DNA of 40,106 nt from a virus. The position numbers were made by a program, and so were the translations under genes. The notes under the pieces are model-generated. The model had not been told where the DNA came from. It searched no databases and saw only the letters and a list, made by a program, of their open reading frames with translations. The stretch covers positions 1 to 40,106 of the IMG/VR virus record IMGVR_UViG_3300025326_000104; one strand, written 5' to 3'. Each line of letters begins with the position of its first letter. The first letter of the stretch is position 1. Shown here piece after piece: positions 13,626-20,392 of the stretch.

Positions 13626-15075
13626 TAGTACCAAAATAGAAGTCCCTCACAAACGAAGAATTGAAACTCCGTCAAAGGTAGCTCGAATACTTATCAAAGA
13701 TATCAATCCAGGGGATCGCATACGTTCTGGACTCGGTGAGGAAACTCCAGAGCAATGGAAAGAGTTTAAAGAGTCTTTAACAGAGCGAGGTCAGATAACT
13801 CCAATAACTGTAATGGAATATGAAAATCCATTTGGGGGTTTAAAGTATTTTCTTCTCGCCGGAGAGCGCAGACTGAGAGCATTGAAAGAACTCGATCAGA
13901 AGGAAATCAATGTCGCCATTTATCCACCCGATCTAAGCGCAGATGAAATAATAGCAATTGAGCTTCGGGAAAATCTTGATCGAACAGACTTTACTCCAGA
14001 GCAAGAAGCGAAAGGGATACAGAAGTTCCACGAGGCTTGTGTCACTTTGTATGGACAGAGAAAGAAAGGACAATCTACCAGCGAAGGGCACTCGCTCGAA
14101 GATACTGCACGAATGCTCGGCAAATCAAAGGCAAAGGTAAGCGAGGCTATATCAGCGGCGAAAGTATTCAACGCCATACCGGAACTCGGAAAGCACGTAA
14201 AGAAGTGGTCTGACCTAAAAAGGATTTCATACGAAGCCGAGAGACAAGTCGAAAGAGATCAACGAAAGCAGGTAATGAAAAAGGCGGACCAAAATGCAAC
14301 ATCTACACAAATTAGAAATTTAATTGCTGATTGGTATATCGTCAATGACTCAGTAGTTGGTCTAAAAGAACTTGATTCTGAATCAATTGATCTTGTAGAA
14401 TTTGATCCTCATTATCCGATTGAGGAAAACGAAAGAATAACTACTACTAAAACTTTCCAGGAAGCGAAGACAAGAAAGTCTTACAAGGCAACTGATCGAG
14501 AACAGTTTCCCACAATTTTCAAAGCCAATGTATCAGAAGCTCATCGTGTTCTTCGTCCTGACGGATGGCTCATAATTTGGTTTGGCTACGAATTTTTTTG
14601 GGAGATTCAGAAGTGGCTTTTCGAGGCAAGATTTATCCCAACTCAGCCTGTGGAAGGAAAAGGAGCGCCACTATTTTTTCATGGGAAGTGGTACAAAGAA
14701 GGCTTCGGACATAGTAATAATCCGTTTGATACTCTTGGTCACTCAATCGAGCCTTTCTTTTATGTAAAAAAATCTGGAAAGGCTCGCCTTAACAAGCCCC
14801 ACAGTGATGTTTTCAAACACGCTCCGAATCATTGGAAAAAGAAAGTTAACCCATTTGAGAAACCTGTTGGGTTGTATGAAGAAATTCTTTGCACCTTCGT
14901 ACCGGAAGAATCATTCATAGTGAGCTCCTGTGTAGGAAGTGGAAACATCTTACTTGCTTGTGCAAATTATAACTGTGTTGGGAAGGGATTCGATCTGAGC
15001 GAGCAATTCAAGGAAGATTATGTTTTGAATGTTCATAACGAAGTACCACCTAATTATGGAAAGAAAGGAGAATGA
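13597..15075 (+). CDS. ParB-like domain fused to beta-class DNA methyltransferase
   Basis: The 492-residue protein has two parts. Residues 30-210 resemble ParB/Srx: ILIKDINPGDRIR, GQITPITVMEY, LLAGERRLRALKEL (89-99), ELRENLDRTDFTPEQEAKGI and a KorB-like helix-turn-helix (LEDTARMLGKSKAKVSEAIS). Residues 245-480 are a methyltransferase with motif IV first (LVEFDPHYPI, 266-275) and the SAM-binding motif last (NPFEKPVGLYEEIL then SSCVGSGN at 443-450), the order of beta-class N4-cytosine/N6-adenine enzymes. Motif IV reads DPHY instead of DPPY/F/W. A phage orphan methyltransferase targeted by the ParB part would protect DNA from host restriction. GAGGAG supports the start. Confidence 0.85.
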   Translation: MPKKRKPIPNSTKIEVPHKRRIETPSKVARILIKDINPGDRIRSGLGEETPEQWKEFKESLTERGQITPITVMEYENPFGGLKYFLLAGERRLRALKELDQKEINVAIYPPDLSADEIIAIELRENLDRTDFTPEQEAKGIQKFHEACVTLYGQRKKGQSTSEGHSLEDTARMLGKSKAKVSEAISAAKVFNAIPELGKHVKKWSDLKRISYEAERQVERDQRKQVMKKADQNATSTQIRNLIADWYIVNDSVVGLKELDSESIDLVEFDPHYPIEENERITTTKTFQEAKTRKSYKATDREQFPTIFKANVSEAHRVLRPDGWLIIWFGYEFFWEIQKWLFEARFIPTQPVEGKGAPLFFHGKWYKEGFGHSNNPFDTLGHSIEPFFYVKKSGKARLNKPHSDVFKHAPNHWKKKVNPFEKPVGLYEEILCTFVPEESFIVSSCVGSGNILLACANYNCVGKGFDLSEQFKEDYVLNVHNEVPPNYGKKGE

Positions 15076-15076
15076 A

Positions 15077-15322
15077 ATGTTTAACATAATTTTTAATCCT
15101 CCATTAACAATAACTTTCAAAGGAAAACCAAAAATATTGGGGGTGGGATTTACTACTTTAGATGAAGAAAAAGAAATCACCGCTCCATCATATACAAAAT
15201 TTGTGCACACCATTGATGAACTTTCTTCAGCGGAGTTAAAGTATATAATAGTATCTTACGTAAAGATGAGAGAATTAAACTCCAAGATAAAAAATCTTAT
15301 TGCTTCTCTTTCGTACACTTAA
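15077..15322 (+). CDS. Hypothetical protein, 81 aa
   Basis: ATG one base after the methyltransferase stop, with AAAGGAG upstream inside that gene. The frame is open from 15029 but the later ATG is better placed. MFNIIFNPPLTITFKGKPKI is beta-rich, followed by helices (DELSSAELKYIIVSYVKMRE). No family is recognised. Confidence 0.55.
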   Translation: MFNIIFNPPLTITFKGKPKILGVGFTTLDEEKEITAPSYTKFVHTIDELSSAELKYIIVSYVKMRELNSKIKNLIASLSYT

Positions 15323-15340
15323 AACAAAAGGAGATTCACA

Positions 15341-15553
15341 ATGAAATTTCAATATAAAGTTCTATCTTCTACAGATGCAAGGAAGTTAGAAAAGTTAATC
15401 GAGGAAGCATCAAAGGAAGGATTGTACCCTCAAGGAGGACTGGTTGTTCACCAAATACCAGGACGTGTGCCGCTTACTTATTACCAGGCGATAGCTACAG
15501 AAATGTCTCCAATTATTACGCTTGATACCCCAACAAAGATAAAAAATTTGTAG
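15341..15553 (+). CDS. Hypothetical protein, 70 aa, DUF1737-like layout
   Basis: ATG preceded by AAAGGAG. MKFQYKVLSSTDARKLEKLI, then EEASKEGLYPQGGLVVHQIP and a strand ending YYQAIATEM give a beta-helix-beta-beta pattern similar to small DUF1737-type proteins, whose function is unknown. The similarity is from general appearance only. Confidence 0.55.
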   Translation: MKFQYKVLSSTDARKLEKLIEEASKEGLYPQGGLVVHQIPGRVPLTYYQAIATEMSPIITLDTPTKIKNL

Positions 15554-15587
15554 TAAGTAAACCAGTAAGTTCAGAAGGAGGTAAGAA

Positions 15588-15860
15588 ATGAAAATTTTAA
15601 TTGAAGTACCATTGAACAAAGAAAGAATAGGAGAAGCGTTGTCAATTATAAAAGACAGGCTACCTATGACAAAACCAACAGATGAGATTTCCAGTGATTT
15701 CTATCGAGTCGATAACGCCCACTTGCTAATCGATTCCATTAAGGAAGCGATAAAGGATGTCCGCCTTTGCGGAATGCATGGGCACTACACCGGACAAAGA
15801 TGTCCTGTCTGTGCTGCAGCAAAGATATGTCCTGTCTGTGGAAAAGGAATCCGTATTTGA
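15588..15860 (+). CDS. Small protein with C-terminal zinc-knuckle repeats, 90 aa
   Basis: A strong AGGAGG precedes the ATG. The first 60 residues are helical (MKILIEVPLNKERIGEALSI). The end reads CGMHGHYTGQRCPVCAAAKICPVCGKG, with two CPVC units encoded by an exact 13-bp duplication (15801-15813 and 15828-15840), giving a zinc-ribbon-like tail. The stop overlaps the TTG start of the polymerase gene in TTGA. The coupled position suggests a polymerase partner, which is inference. Confidence 0.6.
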   Translation: MKILIEVPLNKERIGEALSIIKDRLPMTKPTDEISSDFYRVDNAHLLIDSIKEAIKDVRLCGMHGHYTGQRCPVCAAAKICPVCGKGIRI

Positions 15861-18415
15861 TTCCTCTTCTCAAATCGGATAAGCCAAAGTCAGGTAACAT
15901 CGAGGTTGGTTCAATAGGCTCGTTGGATTCTTCTATCGCCTTCGTTGGGGAAGCTCCAGCTAAGACTGAAATTCTGCAAGGGGAACCACTCGTTGGAAAA
16001 TCAGGAAGATTATTTAATCTCATTCTTTCAGAAGTAAGTCTTCGACGAGAGGATCAATATCTTACTAATCTTTTTAAGTTCGAGATTCGTAAGGTAAAAC
16101 GCAAGGTAGGTAACTCCGATGTAGAATTTTATTTCAAAGGAAGCGAGCTTCTTTGGCGTGCTGATACAGGATTTACAGAAGTTGGAGAAGTTTATAGAGG
16201 ACAACTTCTCGACGAGCTTAGCCACTTTAAAGGTAATGTTATCTGCCCAATGGGTAATGCTGCTCTTTGGGCTTTTACTGAACATGGGCAGATAACAAAG
16301 TGGCGAGGCTCTATTCTTTGGTATGGAGGCTTACAAAAGAAAATAGTACCAACCATTCATCCCGCCGCTGCATTAAGAGATTGGCTTGATTATCACCTTA
16401 TCAAGCATGATTTTGGTCGAGCGAAGGAAGAATCGAAAACTTCAGATTACAAAGTTCCAAATCCGAAATTAATCGTTGAGCCTTCTTTTACCGAAGCCAA
16501 GCAGTACCTTATCAAGTGCTCGGCAAAGAAAAAAGTATCCTTCGACATCGAAGTTCTTCGGAATGAAGTATCTTGCATAGCGTTCTGTTTCAAGAACAAT
16601 GAAGCGATGAGTATCCCTTTTGTTTACAATCATGAAAACTGTTGGACTGTTGAGCAAGAAATCGAGCTGTGGAATCTAATTGCTCAGATTTTAAAGTCAG
16701 AAGCCATAACCAAAATAGGGCAAAATCTCGCTTACGATATAACATTCATCTTCTCTCATTTTGGAATTATTACACAAGGACAAATAGAAGATACAATGAT
16801 TGCCCACAGGATTCTTTATCCAGAGTATCCAATGGGCCTTGATTTTATAACTTCGACTTACACAAAACATCCTTATTACAAGGATGAGGGAAAGCAAGAG
16901 TTTCGTGATCCCCAAGACTGGAAGACGTATTGGCAATACAATGCTCGTGATGCGCTTGTCTGCTTTGAAACGATTGATCTTATTAAAGCTGATCTTAGGT
17001 CTATCAAGAACTTAGATGCTTATGAAAAACAGGCGAGACTTATTATTCCCTCAGTTTATATGGGAAGGCGAGGAATGAGAACAGACAAGGAAAGGCTTGA
17101 CAAACTTGCGGAAGAAGCAAAGATTAAAATGACAGAGCTCCAGACAGAACTTGAGATTATGACTGGTCGTGACTTCAATCCTAACTCTCACGAACAATGC
17201 AAAGAATATTTCTATGGAGAAAAAAAGGTCAAACCTTATCTTGAAAGAGGAAAGTCTACGGCTAATGAAGGAGCGCTTGTCAGGCTCAAGAGACGTGGAT
17301 TTAAGGAAGCGGGGCTCATTCTCCAATACCGTAACCAGTCCACTTTCAGATCACGGTATTACACAATGAAGCTTAAACCGTACGGGACACCACACGCCAC
17401 GCCTGACGGCGCAACCGTTACCGAACAACCGTTAAACGTCACCCAAAACGACACACCGTTACACGACGATTTTCATTACCGCCTTCATTATTTCTTCAAG
17501 CCTGTAACAGAAATGGCTCGTTTTGCTTCTACTAAAGATTTAGACGGTTATGGAGGCAATGCTCAAAACCAACCTAAATCTATGAACATAGCTTTTCTCG
17601 CCGATCCAGGAAATTTGATTTTCAATGCTGATTTAAGCCAGTCGGATGCACGCTCCGTTGCTTACATCGGAAACGTGAGAAAGATGATTGAGGCCTTCGA
17701 GACTGGAATTGACATTCATTCTCTAACAGCATCCGAACTCTTCGGCATTCCAGCGGATGAAGTCAAGCAAATGGACAAAGAACAAATCAAATGCCAGATA
17801 GGCTATGGAGATCAAACACACCGTTTCTGGGGAAAGACTTGTAATCATGCATTGAACTTTGATCTCGGCTATAAGAAATTTTCTTATATGCTTGAAATAA
17901 CTGAAAAAGAAGGACTTGCCCTTGTTCAGAAGTACCATGAGATATATCCTGACGTACGCTCAGGCTATCAGCTACAAATTAAAGAACAACAACTTAGCCG
18001 AAATCGAACAGTAACTAATTGCTTCGGAAGGAAGTTTTTATTTTTTGATCGATGGGGAGACGAGCTTTTCAAGAAAGCCTACGCCTTCCCCGCTCAAAGT
18101 AATACGGCAGAAATAATTAATCGTTGGGGACTCCTCGAATTTTATTACAATGAGGAGTTTAAAGATGTTGATCTTTTAAGGCAGGTTCATGACTCGATTA
18201 ATTTTCAACTTAAAATTAACTTAGGAGCTAAGAGAATGGCAAACCTCCTGATTAGAATGAAAAGGTCGTTGGAGCGACCCCTCCACTGGGCTGATCGGGA
18301 GTTTGTCATTCCTTCCGAATGGTCGGTTGGGACAAAGAATTTGGGGGAGCAAACGGAGCTTAGGATGGAAAACGAAGATGAACTTACCAAACAATTAAAG
18401 GGGATTATAAAATGA
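15857..18415 (+). CDS. Uracil-DNA glycosylase domain fused to family A DNA polymerase
   Basis: I place the start at TTG 15857, which has AAAAGGA eight bases upstream and overlaps the previous stop. An ATG at 15767 would overlap that gene by 94 bp. The 852-residue product has three parts. Residues 20-190 resemble family 4/5 uracil-DNA glycosylase (IAFVGEAPAKTE at 27-38, GEPLVGKSGRL, HPAAALR near 168). Residues 225-380 are a 3'-5' exonuclease (SFDIE, QNLAYDITF, YNARDALVCFE). Residues 400-850 are polymerase A: motif A DLSQSDARSVAY at 592, motif B GKTCNHALNFDLGY near 659-671, motif C QVHDSINFQL near 776. Both catalytic Asp are present, but motif A has Asp in place of Glu and motif C reads HDS, not HDE. 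It is the replicative polymerase. Confidence 0.9.
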   Translation: MIPLLKSDKPKSGNIEVGSIGSLDSSIAFVGEAPAKTEILQGEPLVGKSGRLFNLILSEVSLRREDQYLTNLFKFEIRKVKRKVGNSDVEFYFKGSELLWRADTGFTEVGEVYRGQLLDELSHFKGNVICPMGNAALWAFTEHGQITKWRGSILWYGGLQKKIVPTIHPAAALRDWLDYHLIKHDFGRAKEESKTSDYKVPNPKLIVEPSFTEAKQYLIKCSAKKKVSFDIEVLRNEVSCIAFCFKNNEAMSIPFVYNHENCWTVEQEIELWNLIAQILKSEAITKIGQNLAYDITFIFSHFGIITQGQIEDTMIAHRILYPEYPMGLDFITSTYTKHPYYKDEGKQEFRDPQDWKTYWQYNARDALVCFETIDLIKADLRSIKNLDAYEKQARLIIPSVYMGRRGMRTDKERLDKLAEEAKIKMTELQTELEIMTGRDFNPNSHEQCKEYFYGEKKVKPYLERGKSTANEGALVRLKRRGFKEAGLILQYRNQSTFRSRYYTMKLKPYGTPHATPDGATVTEQPLNVTQNDTPLHDDFHYRLHYFFKPVTEMARFASTKDLDGYGGNAQNQPKSMNIAFLADPGNLIFNADLSQSDARSVAYIGNVRKMIEAFETGIDIHSLTASELFGIPADEVKQMDKEQIKCQIGYGDQTHRFWGKTCNHALNFDLGYKKFSYMLEITEKEGLALVQKYHEIYPDVRSGYQLQIKEQQLSRNRTVTNCFGRKFLFFDRWGDELFKKAYAFPAQSNTAEIINRWGLLEFYYNEEFKDVDLLRQVHDSINFQLKINLGAKRMANLLIRMKRSLERPLHWADREFVIPSEWSVGTKNLGEQTELRMENEDELTKQLKGIIK

Positions 18416-18750
18416 ATCAAAAAGAGTATAACAGATTAGTAAATCTAATTCAAGAAATGAAACAAGAGATTCTCAGTAAAAAGTCTTCGGACTACGCAAG
18501 TGAGAAAGATGTACTCTCTAATTTCAAGAGAGTTTCTGGAGCGGCAAAAGCTCTTGAAATAAATATTCATTATCCAACTGGTTATGCTCTATTTATGGTT
18601 TTAATGAAAATGGATAGACTAAACAATTTGATCGTTCAGGGAAAGAAGCCACAAAATGAGACACTGATTGACACGATTGTCGATCTCGAAAACTATGCTG
18701 AGCTTGCCTATGCTTGTCATGAAGAATCCAGCAGAAACTATCTTCTATGA
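18412..18750 (+). CDS. Nucleotide modification associated domain 1 (Nmad1)-like protein
   Basis: The 112-residue helical protein has the family pattern: KKSSDYASEKDVLSNFKRVS at residues 23-42, a helix with MVLMKMDRLNNLI, and ETLIDTIVDLENYAELAY near the end. The family is named for its association with modified-nucleotide systems in phages; it has an all-alpha fold and unknown biochemistry. It starts and ends in ATGA overlaps, between the polymerase and helicase-like genes. A role in nucleotide pool control is an inference. Confidence 0.75.
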   Translation: MNQKEYNRLVNLIQEMKQEILSKKSSDYASEKDVLSNFKRVSGAAKALEINIHYPTGYALFMVLMKMDRLNNLIVQGKKPQNETLIDTIVDLENYAELAYACHEESSRNYLL

Positions 18751-19952
18751 CCAAACTTCCTGACTGGATTATTGGATGGAAAGAATACACAGCAAATCTC
18801 GAATCTCCTCGTATTTATTCGGAATGGGTAGCTGTGTCTGTAATTGCTTCTGCTCTAAGTCGTAAGGTTGGACTTTTATGGGACAGGAAACTCTTTCCTA
18901 ACTTTTACATTTTCCTCGTTGGACCACCAGGAGCTCGTAAGGGTACTGCTCTTAATCCTGGAAGAAAGATGCTAAGCCAAATAAATGTACCTATGGCACC
19001 GGCAGCTTTGACAAGGCGCCGCTTCCTTTCTATAATGGCGGCATCTGGAGCTGGAGGAAAATCCCTCTCAATAGATCGCCGAGTAAACAAACCAATCTCA
19101 GAAATGACAGTCTTTTCAGGAGAAGTAACTGTTTTCATCAATCATCATAACTTTCAACTTGTTAAAGACTTAACTGATCTATTTGATACCGACGAGGAGA
19201 AATGGCGCTATGAAACTGAAACTCAAGGCGCTGATATTCTTATTAATCCCTTTGTCAACATTATTGGAGGAACCCAACCTGGAATGCTTGCACGCATGAT
19301 TCCGGATGAAGCAGTAACAATCGGATTCATGAGTCGAGTGATCTCCGTTTACGAAGAAGGAAAGGAACGTAACATCGCCTTCCCACAGGACATCAGACCT
19401 TCAGAGGAACTTGAAAGTGCTTTGCTTTCAGATTTAAGAGAAATGCGTGAGAAAAGGGGATGGTTTAAAATTGACAAATCTTTCCGTAAAGTTTACGAGA
19501 ATTGGTACAATAATAAAAAGGATGATGTAAGATTATATGAAGAACGTCTTTCAGAATATAAAGAGCGCAGACAGACTCACCTCCTTAAACTATGTATGAT
19601 AATGAACATATCCCGCAAAGGAAATATGGTTATTACAGAGGAGGATTTCAATAGAGCCTATGATCTTTTAACAAGAACAGAAGAAAAGATGAGTAGAACT
19701 TTCGCTGGTATGGGGCGCCTTGAAGATGCAGATGTAATGGACGCTATATTTCGCTTCGTCTATCAAAATGGAAAAGTCAAATTTTCAGAAATCATGTCAC
19801 GATTCTGGCGTGAAATCGATGAAAAAAGAGTATCAACTATGATAGCTACATGGGAGAAAATGGGAGAGGTAATATGCAAAGGGGTTGAAGGAAATGCGAC
19901 AGACGCTTTAATTGTATTTAATTATGACAACAAAGATGAAAAGAAAAGTTAA
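18747..19952 (+). CDS. DUF3987-type ATPase, probable replicative helicase
   Basis: The 401-residue protein begins TKLPDWIIGWKEYTANLESP, then has a Walker A loop VGPPGARKGTA at residues 58-68, EMTVFSGEVTVFINHHNF as the likely Walker B region, and INPFVNIIGGTQPGML as sensor strand. This is the DUF3987 layout, often encoded beside phage polymerases and thought to be a replicative helicase. A C-terminal winged-helix-like part (DAIFRFVYQNGKVKFSEIMS) may bind DNA. No primase motif is seen here or elsewhere in the window. It starts in ATGA overlap. Confidence 0.75.
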   Translation: MTKLPDWIIGWKEYTANLESPRIYSEWVAVSVIASALSRKVGLLWDRKLFPNFYIFLVGPPGARKGTALNPGRKMLSQINVPMAPAALTRRRFLSIMAASGAGGKSLSIDRRVNKPISEMTVFSGEVTVFINHHNFQLVKDLTDLFDTDEEKWRYETETQGADILINPFVNIIGGTQPGMLARMIPDEAVTIGFMSRVISVYEEGKERNIAFPQDIRPSEELESALLSDLREMREKRGWFKIDKSFRKVYENWYNNKKDDVRLYEERLSEYKERRQTHLLKLCMIMNISRKGNMVITEEDFNRAYDLLTRTEEKMSRTFAGMGRLEDADVMDAIFRFVYQNGKVKFSEIMSRFWREIDEKRVSTMIATWEKMGEVICKGVEGNATDALIVFNYDNKDEKKS

Positions 19953-20388
19953 ATATATTATCTTTCCTGGTTGGAGTTATGGCAATCGTACAGCAGTCTA
20001 TCGAACTGCTGATTATTTGCTCCGCCTTCATAGCATAAAACCAAGTGAATGTATTATGATCGACAAGGGAAAACCTATCGACGTAGCGTTTTACAATTGC
20101 TGTTACAGCATTCTCAAAGATCGTATTCACATTTATCCATTACCTTTAAATGAGAAAGAACCAATTGGGATAAAGATCGAAGTTGATTGGAAAGACCTTA
20201 GAAAAACTCTTGGTATGAGTGCGAGAGAAGTTGCGACAGATCTTGGGATTAAAGAAGGAACTTATTCGTCATACGAAAACTTTAGGTCAAGCCCTAAACC
20301 TATTTTGAAGAAAAATATGTTAAATTATTTTGAAATGAAAATTAGTGATTTAATCTCACGTTCACGAAATGAACGTAAGGAAGGGTGA
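19924..20388 (+). CDS. HTH_XRE-type regulator with unknown N-terminal domain
   Basis: The frame begins inside the end of the helicase-like gene. ATG at 19924 or 19936 are both possible and binding sites are weak. The C-terminal 65 residues are a classic XRE helix-turn-helix: WKDLRKTLGMSAREVATDLG, IKEGTYSSYENFRSSPKP. The N-terminal 85 residues (KRKVKYIIFPGWSYGNRTAV, then IKPSECIMIDKGKPIDVAFY) look alpha/beta and are not recognised. It is the last early gene, a fitting place for an early-to-late switch. Its tail (SRSRNERKEG) is encoded by the hairpin repeat at 20355-20379. Confidence 0.7.
   Translation: MTTKMKRKVKYIIFPGWSYGNRTAVYRTADYLLRLHSIKPSECIMIDKGKPIDVAFYNCCYSILKDRIHIYPLPLNEKEPIGIKIEVDWKDLRKTLGMSAREVATDLGIKEGTYSSYENFRSSPKPILKKNMLNYFEMKISDLISRSRNERKEG
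20355..20379 (+). repeat. Dispersed hairpin repeat, copy 4, at the convergent junction
   Basis: Left arm CTCACGTTCA, loop CGAAA, right arm TGAACGTAAG, followed by GAAG. It lies at the end of the last early gene. The late gene's stop is 14 bases away on the other strand, so it could help end both transcripts. No T-run follows. Confidence 0.85.
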
Positions 20389-20392
20389 AGTC

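Noticed and set aside
15767-15856. Cysteine-rich N-terminal extension of the polymerase (ATG 15767)
   Set aside because: The cysteines arise from the CPVC-coding duplication of the upstream gene in another frame. The TTG at 15857 has a proper ribosome binding site and a coupled overlap.
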